Below are positions 29,014 to 37,851 of a DNA stretch of 64,000 nt, in pieces (the first letter of the stretch is position 1; every line of letters starts with the position of its first letter). The translations under genes were made by a program, and so were the position numbers. The notes beneath the pieces are model-generated. The model searched no databases. It had not been told where the DNA came from and saw only the letters and a program-made list of their open reading frames with translations. Source of the DNA: Sulfuriferula plumbiphila. Its GTDB lineage: Bacteria > Pseudomonadota > Gammaproteobacteria > Burkholderiales > Sulfuriferulaceae. The stretch covers positions 1,351,501 to 1,415,500 of the forward strand of contig NZ_AP021884.1 in NCBI RefSeq assembly GCF_009938015.1, read 5' to 3'.

Positions 29014-30795
29014 ATGCAAAAACGAATTTTTACCAGGCAACTGTGGGCCAGCCGTGAAATCCTGACTGCGGCCTGGATTATGCCAGCCTTGCTGGGATTG
29101 GTGACGCTGGCTCTGGCCGGGTGTGCAACCCAGGAAGCGCGGGATAAAACCACCTACAACCAGATCAATGCCGAGCTCGACAAGGCCGCTGCAGCGCAGG
29201 TGAAACCGGCACAGCCAGGCGCTGTTGATGCTGCGCTCCTGCCGCCGCTCAAAATCGAGATGCCCAAGCTTGGCAAACCACCCGAGCAGCGCTTTGATCT
29301 GGTGGTCAACAATGCACCGGCCAATCAGGTATTCCTGGGCATCGTCTCGGGCACACGCTACAGCATGCTGGTACACCCGGAGGTAAGCGGCACGATTTCG
29401 GTCAACCTCAAGAATGTCACCGTATTCGAAGCGCTGGACGCAATCCGCGAACTCTATGGCTACGATTACAAGGTGGACGGTACGCGCATTTTCATCCAGC
29501 CGCTCACCATGCAGACGCGGGTGTTCAGGCTCAACTATATCAGCGGCCAGCGCAAAGGCACCTCCGACATCCGGGTGACCTCCGGCTCGGTGAGCGACTC
29601 ACCGACCACCGGCACGATTACACCCGGCGCAACCACCACCACCTCGGGTGGTTCCAGTGGCCGCGCCTTCGAAACCAGTAAAATTACCACCACCACAGAA
29701 ACCGATTTCTGGAGTGAGCTGAAAAGCTCGCTGACATCGATCATCGGCGACAAGGATGGTCGCACGGTCGTGGTGAGTCCGCAGTCTGGCGTGGTGTTGA
29801 TACGGGCGCTGCCCAACGAAATACGGCAGGTGGAACATTACCTGAAAGCCACACAGCTATCGGTAGACCGCCAGGTCATGCTGGAAGCCAAAATCATTGA
29901 AGTACAACTCAATGATGGCTATCAGTCGGGCATCAACTGGGCGGCGTTTAACCGCAACGGGCAAAACCGGTTTTCGCTTGGCGCCGATGCCAACAGCTTC
30001 GCGCTGCCGGGCGGTGCCCCGGTTGCCGGAAGTACGCTGGGCAGCGTGTTTGGTGCAGCGTTACCGAAAGCTGCCGCGACATCGGCGGGTATGCTGAACA
30101 TTGCCGCGCAGGCCGATAATTTTGCCGCGCTGATTTCCTTCCTGAATACCCAGGGTACGGTACATGTATTGTCGAGTCCCCGCATCGCCACCCTGAATAA
30201 CCAGATGGCGGTGCTCAAGGTCGGGACGGATGAATTCTTCGTCACCAATGTGAGTTCGACCACGGTCACCGGCACTGCAACCACGTCCACCCCGAACGTC
30301 ACGCTGCGGCCTTTTTTTTCGGGGATCGCACTCGACGTGATGCCGCAAATTTCCGACGACGGCCAGATCACCTTGCACGTCCACCCGTCGGTGAGCCAGG
30401 TTTCCGAGAAAGACAAAACGATCGATCTGGGTGGCACCTTAGGCAAGATGAATCTTCCGCTCGCGTCGAGCACGGTGTCCGAGACGGACAGCGTCGTGCG
30501 CGTGCAGGACGGCAGTATCGTCGCCATTGGCGGGCTGATGCAGCAATCCATGACGGATGACCGCTCCGGCGTACCTGTCGCCGGAGATGTACCGCTGTTC
30601 GGTGCGCTGTTTCGCCATACCAACCGCGCCAGCCAAAAGCGCGAGCTGGTGATTTTATTGAAAACAACCATCGTGCGGGGCAGTGGCGACTGGTCCCAGG
30701 ATGTTTTGAACAGCCGCGAACGCATCCAGAAAATGCAGCGTGACGGCTCGGATGGTGATGCGTCGGATACAGGGAACTCCGCAGGTCGGCCGTGA
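29014..30795 (+). CDS. mshL: MSHA outer-membrane secretin MshL
   Basis: A 593-residue lipoprotein-type secretin. The signal peptide ends LALAGC, with the lipidation cysteine near residue 37. Periplasmic N domains follow (secretin-TonB-like FDLVVNNAPANQVFLGI...SGTISVNLKNVTVFEALDAI). The C-terminal secretin domain contains VLSSPRIATLNNQMAVLKVG near residue 390 and DGSIVAIGGLMQQSMTDDRSGVPVAGDVPLFGALFR near 500, the typical gate and lip signatures. It forms the pilus pore with mshK upstream and mshM overlapping downstream. Confidence 0.93.
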   Translation: MQKRIFTRQLWASREILTAAWIMPALLGLVTLALAGCATQEARDKTTYNQINAELDKAAAAQVKPAQPGAVDAALLPPLKIEMPKLGKPPEQRFDLVVNNAPANQVFLGIVSGTRYSMLVHPEVSGTISVNLKNVTVFEALDAIRELYGYDYKVDGTRIFIQPLTMQTRVFRLNYISGQRKGTSDIRVTSGSVSDSPTTGTITPGATTTTSGGSSGRAFETSKITTTTETDFWSELKSSLTSIIGDKDGRTVVVSPQSGVVLIRALPNEIRQVEHYLKATQLSVDRQVMLEAKIIEVQLNDGYQSGINWAAFNRNGQNRFSLGADANSFALPGGAPVAGSTLGSVFGAALPKAAATSAGMLNIAAQADNFAALISFLNTQGTVHVLSSPRIATLNNQMAVLKVGTDEFFVTNVSSTTVTGTATTSTPNVTLRPFFSGIALDVMPQISDDGQITLHVHPSVSQVSEKDKTIDLGGTLGKMNLPLASSTVSETDSVVRVQDGSIVAIGGLMQQSMTDDRSGVPVAGDVPLFGALFRHTNRASQKRELVILLKTTIVRGSGDWSQDVLNSRERIQKMQRDGSDGDASDTGNSAGRP

Positions 30796-31769
30796 CCATG
30801 TACCTTGCCCATTTCGGCCTGCGTGAAGCGCCTTTCGGGATCACCCCGGACACCAGCTTTTTTTTCGCCTGCGCCGATTACCAGGAGGCGCTCAATACCC
30901 TGCTGGTCGCGGTCAGGAATGGCGAGGGCTTCATCAAGATCACCGGTGAGGTGGGAACAGGCAAGACCCTGCTTTGCCGCCAGTTCCTGGCAAGTGTCAA
31001 CAAGGAGCGCAGCGCCGTCGCAGCCTCAGGCACCGAACCGAACCAGGCGCCGGCCGCCGCCACGCCGAGTGGCACCACCCAGCGCTTCGTCACCGCCTAT
31101 ATCCCCAATCCCTACCTCACACCGCATACCTTGCTTCTGGCCCTCGCGGATGAGCTAGGCGTGGTTCTGGAACAGGATGTCGACCAGCATCATTTGCTCA
31201 AGTCGCTGACCGCTGCCTTGCTGGATTTCGCCCGACAGGATAAACAGGTCGTGCTGTGTCTCGATGAAGCCCAGGCGATGCCGCTGGAAAGCCTGGAGGC
31301 GATGCGCCTGCTGACCAACCTGGAAACGGAGAAACGCAAGCTGCTGCAGATCGTGCTGTTCGGACAACCGGAACTCAACCAGAAATTGCAGCAGAATTCA
31401 ATTCGCCAGCTGAATCAGCGCATCACCTTTCATCATCATCTTGGCCCGCTGCGGCGCGACGACATGGATTATTATCTTTCACACCGCCTCAATGTGGCGG
31501 GATTCCAGGGCGGGCGCCTGTTCAGTCGGCGCGCGGTAAGACAACTCTATGCGGCGAGCGGCGGGATTCCGCGCCTGGTGAATATCCTGGCGCATAAGGC
31601 CTTGATGCTGACCTATGGTGAGGGCAGGCAGCAGGTGAGGGCGCGTCATGTGCGCGCCGCCAGAAAAGATACCGTGGCTGCCAAAAACAGTCTGTGGCGC
31701 TGGTGGGTAATGGCGGCTGCGCTGCTGCTGATTGCCGGCAGCACATTGGGATGGGTGGTGTTGCGATGA
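30792..31769 (+). CDS. mshM: MSHA ExeA-like ATPase MshM
   Basis: A 325-residue AAA ATPase of the ExeA/GspA type. Walker A GEVGTGKTLLCRQFL lies near residues 52-66 and Walker B VVLCLDEAQAM near 150-160. A hydrophobic segment near the C-terminus (about 301-322) anchors it in the inner membrane. The start is GTG 30792, overlapping the mshL stop, or ATG 30798, which gives the usual family start YLAHFGLREAPF. In related systems this ATPase helps secretin assembly through peptidoglycan. Confidence 0.88.
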   Translation: MTMYLAHFGLREAPFGITPDTSFFFACADYQEALNTLLVAVRNGEGFIKITGEVGTGKTLLCRQFLASVNKERSAVAASGTEPNQAPAAATPSGTTQRFVTAYIPNPYLTPHTLLLALADELGVVLEQDVDQHHLLKSLTAALLDFARQDKQVVLCLDEAQAMPLESLEAMRLLTNLETEKRKLLQIVLFGQPELNQKLQQNSIRQLNQRITFHHHLGPLRRDDMDYYLSHRLNVAGFQGGRLFSRRAVRQLYAASGGIPRLVNILAHKALMLTYGEGRQQVRARHVRAARKDTVAAKNSLWRWWVMAAALLLIAGSTLGWVVLR

Positions 31770-32971
31770 GCGTGATCAATCAAATGCTGCAGGACCTGGA
31801 AAATCGCCACTCCGCAACAGGCGCGGATGCATCCTTGTCCGCGCAGGTCAAGGCGGTGCCGAAACGCAGCCGGGTACATCCCGCATGGCGGGCAGTGCTG
31901 GCGCTGGTCCTGGTGGCAGGCATGCTGGCCTGGCTGCTGCGGCCGATTCCCAAAGTGGCGGACGCGCCGCCGCCCGGAACGATAGCGGACGCGCCAGTAA
32001 CGCAGGCGAAGTCTTCCAGGGATACGCAGCATCTGCCGCCAGCGTCCGTGCCTGCTCCCCCTACTCAGCCCTTTCAACTTGACTCTCAAGCCAGGGCAGC
32101 GCCGCAGCCGGCAGCTACTCAAATGCTCACGCCGGAACGCAGGCAATTACCGGAACAGCAGGCTGTATTGCCGCCCACGGCAGCGGCCAGGCTCGACCCA
32201 GGCAAACAGCAGCTGGCTCCGGTCAATGCTGCATCATCCCGGTCCCGTGCAGATTCAGGAAAACCAAATCCTGCAGCACAAACACAACAGGATACCTTGC
32301 CGGACGGCCAGGCAGGCTCAGGAGTGCGTGCAGTGCCGGGATCGATGGCAGTCACCAGGCAGATAAAAGAAATTACCCCGCAGCAGCGGGCTGAAAACGA
32401 ATACGGCAAGGCGGTGGCCCTGTTGCAGCAAGGGCGGGTGACAGAGGCGAGCGAGTTGCTCGGTAACGTGCTTCAGCTCGACCCCGGCAATACGGCAGCG
32501 CGGCAGACCCTGGTGGGGTTGCTGGTGGCAGGCAGGCGCTATGGCGAAGCCGAACGCAGTTTGCAAGACGGCCTGAAGCTTGACCCCAGTCAAACCGGGC
32601 TGGCCATGATACTGGCGCGTCTGCAAGTAGAGCAGGGCGACACCCGGAGTGGTCTGAAAACCCTGCAGCACAGCCTGCCCTATGCTGCAGAACGCCCTGA
32701 CTATCAGGCTTTCCTGGCGGCGCTGCTGCAGCGCGCGGGGCGCCACAAGGAAGCCATCGAGCATTATTTGCAGGCGCTACGCCAAGTTCCCGGATCAGGC
32801 GTCTGGCTGATGGGGCTGGGTATCTCGCTGCAAGCAGAAAACCGCCTGGCAGAAGCGCAGGAAGCATACACCCGGGCCAGGGCAAGCAATACGCTGAGCC
32901 CTGACTTGCAGGCGTATGTGGAGCAGCAACTGAAGCAATTAAAGCAACACTCAATTGGTGATGATCTGTGA
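31766..32971 (+). CDS. mshN: MSHA TPR protein MshN
   Basis: A 401-residue bitopic protein. SVINQMLQDLENR at the N-terminus is the MshN signature. A transmembrane helix (about residues 33-55) leads to a proline-, alanine- and glutamine-rich linker of about 150 residues and then at least four tetratricopeptide repeats in the C-terminal 190 residues (EYGKAVALLQQGRVTEASELL and following). It overlaps mshM by four bases and is the last gene of the pilus locus. Confidence 0.88.
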   Translation: MSVINQMLQDLENRHSATGADASLSAQVKAVPKRSRVHPAWRAVLALVLVAGMLAWLLRPIPKVADAPPPGTIADAPVTQAKSSRDTQHLPPASVPAPPTQPFQLDSQARAAPQPAATQMLTPERRQLPEQQAVLPPTAAARLDPGKQQLAPVNAASSRSRADSGKPNPAAQTQQDTLPDGQAGSGVRAVPGSMAVTRQIKEITPQQRAENEYGKAVALLQQGRVTEASELLGNVLQLDPGNTAARQTLVGLLVAGRRYGEAERSLQDGLKLDPSQTGLAMILARLQVEQGDTRSGLKTLQHSLPYAAERPDYQAFLAALLQRAGRHKEAIEHYLQALRQVPGSGVWLMGLGISLQAENRLAEAQEAYTRARASNTLSPDLQAYVEQQLKQLKQHSIGDDL

Positions 32972-33150
32972 TTTTGTGCCTTATGCGCTTCGCGCTCCGG
33001 CTGCGGGTTACCTCTCGGTGGCTTCTGGGTGTGGGGGCATGTTGCGCCGGATACCGCAAATCCACGACGTGCGGTACCTTGACGTGTGAGGTATTGGCTA
33101 TCGGTCATCACAGCCAGACTTGAGTCTTCTGCCTACCAACGCCGTGCTAG

Positions 33151-33156
33151 TATAAT
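33151..33156 (+). promoter_or_regulatory. Perfect -10 box upstream of the ClC gene
   Basis: A TATAAT hexamer lies 40 bases before the ClC start in an otherwise geneless 224-base gap after mshN. No good -35 box is found at the right distance, so promoter function is tentative. Confidence 0.35.
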
Positions 33157-33195
33157 GCGTATCCGGATCCGCACCACTTTCCTCATCCACCATCC

Positions 33196-34512
33196 ATGTT
33201 GCTGCACCATCGCCTTGCCGTTGTGCTTCGCCTGACCCGCCGCAAACTGCGGCAGCTGTGGCTGAACTATGGGTTTTTTTGGCTGGGTGCTATATTGGTA
33301 GGTTTGCTGGCGGTACTGTTTGCCCAGTGGAGTAATGACGCGCAGGCACAGTTCAGCCGCTGGATCGCCGGACGCGCATGGCTGGCGTTGTTGATTACAC
33401 CGGCGTTGACGGCAGCGTGCGTTTGGCTGACAAGAAAATATTTCGGGGGCAGTGAAGGCAGTGGCATTCCCCAGGTGATTGCAGCGCTTCATGCGCCGGA
33501 TCGTCGCCAACTTATACCGCAGCTGTTCGGGCTGCGCATCATCATCGGCAAGATCGGGATTGGCCTGCTGGGCCTACTCGGTGGCCTGACCATCGGCCGT
33601 GAAGGGCCGACAGTGCATGTTGGCGCCTCAGCAATGTATGAGATGCGGCGCTTTTATCCGCGCCCCAGCGCGCGGCTGGAGCGAAACCTGCTTTTGGCTG
33701 GCGCCGCCGCTGGCCTGTCCGGCGCTTTCAACACCCCGCTGGCAGGCATTGTATTCGCGATCGAGGAGATCACCCGCAGTTTCGAGACGCGCACCAACGG
33801 CACGTTGATCACCGCGATTGTGTTCTCCGGCCTGGTGTCGCTGGCACTGGCGGGAAATTATCTGTATTTCGGCCAGATCAGCGCGCCAGATATGTTTCCC
33901 ATGTCCTTCGCGGTACCGGTAGTGATCGCCGCAGTGCTGTGCGGCGTGGCTGGCGGGGTGTTCAATCTTCTGCTGCTGAAGCAAACCCGCTGGATTCCGC
34001 AAAAACTGCGCGCTATTCAGGCAACCCAACCGCTATGGTGGGGTGCCGGCCTCGGGCTGGCGATCGCGCTGCTCGGCCTGGCTAGCGGCGGCGAGACTTG
34101 GGGCAGTGGTTACGATCAGGCGCGCGCGCTGCTGCTCAATCAGCAACACACAGTTGGCCTGCTCTATCCATTCACCAAAATGCTGGCAATGGTGCTGTCG
34201 TACATCACCGGCATTCCGGGTGGGTTGTTCTCCCCCTCGTTATCTATCGGTGCAGGCTTCGGACATGTGATGTCGGCGATTTTTTCCGGCACCTCGCCCT
34301 CGGCATTGGTGGCGATCTGTATGGTGGGCTATCTGGCTGCGGTGACGCAATCTCCGCTGACCTCGTTCATCATCGTGATGGAAATGATCAATGGCGGTGG
34401 CCTGGTGATCCCGCTGATGGCTACCGCGCTGATCAGTAGCCGCGTTGCCAATTTGTTCACCCCGCCGCTGTATGAGGCGCTGGCGCATCAGAAATATTTT
34501 GCACACACGTAG
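33196..34512 (+). CDS. ClC-type chloride/proton antiporter
   Basis: A 438-residue membrane protein of the ClC family with about 16 helical segments. The three selectivity signatures are intact: GSEGSGIPQ near residue 90, GREGPTVHVG near 134 and GIPGGLFSPSLSIGAG near 338. The gating glutamate is the E of GREGP. A second glutamate is present in FAIEEITRSF, where proton-coupled exchangers have theirs, and the ion-contact tyrosine lies in PPLYEAL. These predict a proton-coupled exchanger rather than a channel. No CBS domains are present. Cellular role, perhaps acid resistance, is inferred. Confidence 0.92.
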   Translation: MLLHHRLAVVLRLTRRKLRQLWLNYGFFWLGAILVGLLAVLFAQWSNDAQAQFSRWIAGRAWLALLITPALTAACVWLTRKYFGGSEGSGIPQVIAALHAPDRRQLIPQLFGLRIIIGKIGIGLLGLLGGLTIGREGPTVHVGASAMYEMRRFYPRPSARLERNLLLAGAAAGLSGAFNTPLAGIVFAIEEITRSFETRTNGTLITAIVFSGLVSLALAGNYLYFGQISAPDMFPMSFAVPVVIAAVLCGVAGGVFNLLLLKQTRWIPQKLRAIQATQPLWWGAGLGLAIALLGLASGGETWGSGYDQARALLLNQQHTVGLLYPFTKMLAMVLSYITGIPGGLFSPSLSIGAGFGHVMSAIFSGTSPSALVAICMVGYLAAVTQSPLTSFIIVMEMINGGGLVIPLMATALISSRVANLFTPPLYEALAHQKYFAHT

Positions 34513-34531
34513 CAGCATAGAGCCACGTCAT

Positions 34532-34663
34532 GTCATGGAAATGATCGACAATCAGGACCGGATGGTATCCTTGATGGGCGCTGCTCTCATCACCAACTCG
34601 GTTTCTCGATTAGTTTCCTCCGCGCCTTTGTATAAGGCGTTTGGCAAAGAATTTCGTTACTAA
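34532..34663 (+). pseudogene. C-terminal fragment of a second ClC gene
   Basis: This stretch reads VMEMIDNQDRMVSLMGAALI followed by a PLYKAFGKEF motif. It aligns with the last 40 residues of the intact ClC just upstream (VMEMINGGG..LMATALI..PPLYEAL) at roughly 35-40% identity by eye. It has no upstream half and no own start. The DNA has diverged from the intact copy, so it is the remnant of a paralogue rather than a recent duplication. Confidence 0.6.
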
Positions 34664-34881
34664 CTCATCGCGCAAACCGGAACAGCAGACAGGCACGCAG
34701 GTTTGATGCAGCCGTACATGGTTGAAATATGGCCGTCAATAATCAGACCGTACGGCGTGGGTTCGAGATCAAGGGCAAGCTCAGATGAAAGCGTTTTGAT
34801 AGAGCGGATCTTTGGGTCACCGCATCCGCAATCGTATGGCGATCAAGCTCTTGAAGAAAACGGCCACGCGCTTCGCCCAAT
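34664..34881. other. Geneless stretch between two gene remnants
   Basis: About 220 bases with short open frames in several phases but no ribosome site, no family motif and no clear hairpin. I see nothing to annotate beyond its position between a ClC fragment and a globin-like fragment, which suggests a region undergoing gene loss. Confidence 0.5.
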
Positions 34882-35043
34882 ATGGATTTGAGCGCACAGA
34901 CCGGCGTGATCGCACAGTTGCTGGTTGTTTTAGTGGTGGAAAATCTGGCGGCGACGCTGCAGGAACTCAATGTGCCGGAGCAGCATATCGCGGAGGTCGC
35001 AGCGCTTTGCGAAACCACGCGCAACGACATTCTCGGAAAATAA
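34882..35043 (+). pseudogene. Probable C-terminal remnant of a group 1 truncated haemoglobin
   Basis: A 53-codon frame whose last 36 residues, starting VVENLAATLQELNVPEQHIA and ending TTRNDILGK, resemble the final helices of group 1 truncated globins. The haem-binding E and F helices are absent and the first 15 residues do not fit the family. It ends 21 bases before a flavin/iron-sulfur reductase gene, a pairing seen in intact globin loci. The assignment rests on my recognition of the C-terminal pattern only. Confidence 0.42.
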
Positions 35044-35064
35044 TTCAGTTTCAGGAGGTACGCC

Positions 35065-36039
35065 ATGCCCAACCTGTCTTTCAACGGCAATACCTATCAC
35101 TGTGCTGAAAATCAGTCGGTACTCGATGCGCTGACTGGGCATGGCGTATCCATCCCATCCTCGTGTCGCAGCGGCATATGCCAGACCTGTTTGATGCGGT
35201 CTGTAACTGGCAATGCGCCGGCTGATTCGCAAAATGGATTGAAGGAAACGCTGAAGGCGCAGCATTATTTTCTTGCCTGCAGCTGCCACCCCCGGGAAGA
35301 CATGGAAATTACCCTGCCGGATGCAGGCGTCGCACGCATCCAGGCGACCGTGCACAGCATTGAACCGCTCAACCACGAAATCATCTGCGTGGGACTGCAT
35401 TGTGAAAATCCGCTCGACTACCGGGCGGGGCAGTTCATCAATCTGTTCAAGGATGCGACACTGGGACGCAGTTACTCGCTGGCCAGCGTTCCGGCGCGCG
35501 ACCCGCATCTCAAATTGCATATCCGCAAGGTGCCCGACGGCCGGGTGAGCAGCTGGGCCCATCACAAGCTCAAACCAGGCGATGTCGTCGAGATCAGCTC
35601 AGCCGTAGGCAATTGCTTTTATGTGCCAGGCAACCCGCAACAGCCCATCCTGCTGATTGGAACCGGGTCTGGGCTTGCCCCGCTGTATGGCATTGCCCGC
35701 GATGCGCTTGAGCAGGGCCACACCGGGCCGATCAGGCTCTACCACGGCAGCAGAAATCCGCAAGGGCTGTATCTGGTGGACGAACTGCGCGCACTGGCAG
35801 AGCGCCACGACAATTTCAGCTACACTCCCTGTATTTCCGGTGACGCAATACCCGGGGACGCTTATGCCCCTGGTCGTGCCCTCGATGTGGCGCTGGCGGA
35901 CATCGGAAAACTGGCGGGATGGCGGGTGTTTCTATGCGGCAACCCCGAGATGGTAAAAACAGGCAGGAAGAAGACGTTTTTGACAGGTGCCGCCATGAAA
36001 GACATTTATGCCGATGCCTTTACGCTGGCTGCGGCTTAA
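35065..36039 (+). CDS. Ferredoxin-fused flavin NAD(P)H reductase
   Basis: A 324-residue cytosolic oxidoreductase with three parts. A plant-type [2Fe-2S] domain (residues 1-90) has ligands in SSCRSGICQTC and a later cysteine in FLACSC. An FAD-binding domain follows with RSYSLASVP near residue 133, then an NAD(P)-binding domain with GTGSGLAPLYGIARDAL near 199 and CGNPEMV near 292. Such proteins donate electrons to oxygenases or globins. A CAGGAGG site precedes the ATG. No oxygenase is adjacent, but a globin remnant lies directly upstream. Confidence 0.88.
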   Translation: MPNLSFNGNTYHCAENQSVLDALTGHGVSIPSSCRSGICQTCLMRSVTGNAPADSQNGLKETLKAQHYFLACSCHPREDMEITLPDAGVARIQATVHSIEPLNHEIICVGLHCENPLDYRAGQFINLFKDATLGRSYSLASVPARDPHLKLHIRKVPDGRVSSWAHHKLKPGDVVEISSAVGNCFYVPGNPQQPILLIGTGSGLAPLYGIARDALEQGHTGPIRLYHGSRNPQGLYLVDELRALAERHDNFSYTPCISGDAIPGDAYAPGRALDVALADIGKLAGWRVFLCGNPEMVKTGRKKTFLTGAAMKDIYADAFTLAAA

Positions 36040-36060
36040 TTCGAATACATTGGACACAGC

Positions 36061-36390
36061 ATGAAGAAATCCAGCTCGTGTTGCATTACCAACCTCAAAT
36101 CGATCTGAAATCAGGCCGTGTGATAGGTGCGGAAGCATTGCTGCGTTGGCACCGACCTGCGGGAGGCATGACGCTTCCCGCAGAATTTATCCCATTGGCT
36201 GCAGAAACCGGTCTAATCGGGCCCATCGACGAATGGGTGCCGAGCATCGCCTGCCTGGCATGCGCGTGGCCGTTAACCTGTCCGCAAAACAATTCATGCA
36301 ACAAGATCTGGTGCAGATTGTCGAGCAAACCCTTAATGTCGCGGGACTTGAAGCATACTACCTGGATTGGAAATTACCGAAAGCAGCCTC
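36061..36390 (+). pseudogene. Decayed EAL-domain (c-di-GMP phosphodiesterase) gene
   Basis: Three consecutive EAL-domain segments lie in three different frames. LVLHYQPQIDLKSGRVIGAE to FIPLAAETGLIGPIDEWV (36070-36237) is in one, RVAVNLSAKQFMQQDLVQIV (about 36260-36360) in the next, and LEITES (36367-36384) in the third. The start, the GGDEF or sensor part and the second half of the EAL barrel, including DDFGTG, are missing. At least two frameshifts and both truncations make it a clear pseudogene. Confidence 0.8.
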
Positions 36391-36451
36391 CCGCGATCTG
36401 GTGTTGCTCATGCAGCGTCTCCAGACGCGGCAGTGGCAGGTGCACTCCGGT

Positions 36452-37021
36452 CTATTCGCCGGACGATGGGTTCAGGAGTGGCGCTTCTTGTGGCGGGTAA
36501 GTGATGGTCGTGCCGGTCACCTTGGCAAAAGGCGTCAAGGTGTGCACCTGGCGGCGCGCCTCATTGATGATTTCCTCGGCGCGGATGCCGTGTACTACTA
36601 GCGCATCGGCAATCAGCGAACGATGGCAGCGCCACGGCACGGCCTCGGCGCACATCAACGCAATTCGCTGTTTACTTGCCAGTTCAATGAGGCTTGTCAG
36701 ATTCTTCGCAAATTCAGGAGTCTGCATGTAGTCGGCATAACCACGAAACGATGCGTTTCGCCAGCCCTTGTTCGGTGACGTCGAATCGGTATGGCGGAAG
36801 CCTCCCAGGCCAGCAACGTGGGTATAGCCGATCCCGGCCGTCAGCAGCGCGTCCGGCAATGTCTCGCGGTTGAACTGCGGGTTATGGCGTGAACGCGGCA
36901 CGGTACGCACGTCAAGAAGGCTGGTCACCGAGTGGGCCTTGAGCAGCGCAATAAACGCTTCCAGAGACCGCGTTGAATGGCCTACGGTCAAAACGACAGA
37001 ACGGGTGTCCTGATTCGTCAT
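36452..37021 (-). CDS. DUF488 family protein
   Basis: A 189-residue cytosolic protein. The family signatures TVGHSTRSLEAFIALLKAH near the N-terminus, DVRTVPRSRHNPQFN near residues 37-51, and ALMCAEAVPWRCHRSLIADAL near 122-142 are all present. The CxE...CHR motif is the conserved core. The function of DUF488 is unknown; a nucleic-acid or metal-related role has been suggested in general terms. It lies three bases after a uracil-DNA-glycosylase-like gene on the same strand, so the two probably form a unit. Confidence 0.85.
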   Translation of the reverse strand: MTNQDTRSVVLTVGHSTRSLEAFIALLKAHSVTSLLDVRTVPRSRHNPQFNRETLPDALLTAGIGYTHVAGLGGFRHTDSTSPNKGWRNASFRGYADYMQTPEFAKNLTSLIELASKQRIALMCAEAVPWRCHRSLIADALVVHGIRAEEIINEARRQVHTLTPFAKVTGTTITYPPQEAPLLNPSSGE

Positions 37022-37024
37022 GAT

Positions 37025-37711
37025 TTAACTTGGCGTGGTCAGGGTTTCGACTCGTGCGCGCAGCACCGCTACGAGTTGCTGCTCAAACCAGGGATGGCGC
37101 TTGAGCCATGGCTGATTGCGTGGCGATGGGTGAGGCAACGGAAGGTATTGTGGAGCATATTCCCGCCAGTTTTTGACCGTTTCAGCCAATGTCGATTTGC
37201 GGCGAGGTCCGAGAAAGTGGCGTTGTGCGTATTGACCGATAAGCAAGGTCAACTTGATCTGCGGCAACTGGGCCAGCAACTGGTCGAGCCACAGTGTTGC
37301 GCATTCACGGCGCGGCGGCATATCGCCGTGAGTGCCTCGTCCCGGATAGCAATAGCCCATGGGAATGATTGCGATGCGCGAAGCATCGTAAAAGACGTCC
37401 TTGTCCACACCCATCCACGCGCGCAGGCGTTTCCCGCTCGGGTCGTCCCAGGGAATGCCGGTTGTGTGCACGCGTACGCCGGGCGCCTGCCCCACAATCA
37501 GGATGCGGGCCGTGTTCCCGGCATGCAGCACAGGACGTGGGCCGAGCGGCAGATGCGCCTCGCACGCACGGCAATCGCGCACTGCAGCCAGCAGCGCTTC
37601 GAGGGTGGGATAAGCTGTTCCAGGCACAATAATTTTACTCTCTCTTGCAGATCGAGCCGGCCGGCGTGGAGGCGGATAAGGTATATGTCGATCATGCGCT
37701 TCTTTACGCAC
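37025..37711 (-). CDS. Uracil-DNA glycosylase-like protein
   Basis: A protein of up to 228 residues of the uracil-DNA-glycosylase fold superfamily. CRACEAHLPLGPRPVL near residues 47-62 is followed by ILIVGQAPGVRVHTTGIPWDDPSGKRLRAW, the catalytic-loop region. LLIGQYAQRHFL and LPLPHPSPRN, the conserved histidine loop, complete the fold. There is no full four-cysteine cluster set. The first 28 residues look unlike the family, so GTG at 37627 is the more likely start. Its exact base specificity cannot be read from sequence. Confidence 0.78.
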   Translation of the reverse strand: MRKEAHDRHIPYPPPRRPARSARESKIIVPGTAYPTLEALLAAVRDCRACEAHLPLGPRPVLHAGNTARILIVGQAPGVRVHTTGIPWDDPSGKRLRAWMGVDKDVFYDASRIAIIPMGYCYPGRGTHGDMPPRRECATLWLDQLLAQLPQIKLTLLIGQYAQRHFLGPRRKSTLAETVKNWREYAPQYLPLPHPSPRNQPWLKRHPWFEQQLVAVLRARVETLTTPS

Positions 37712-37851
37712 CCGTCACAAGCGGAGTGCCGACGATCACTCGAAACATTCGCATGGTACTGAAAGCGGTGCTAATCCAATGCAATAAAAGGAAAACCAGG
37801 CCGTGAGGAAGCGGCGGCGAAGGTGGTACAATTTTTGAATCTTTTTTCTGT

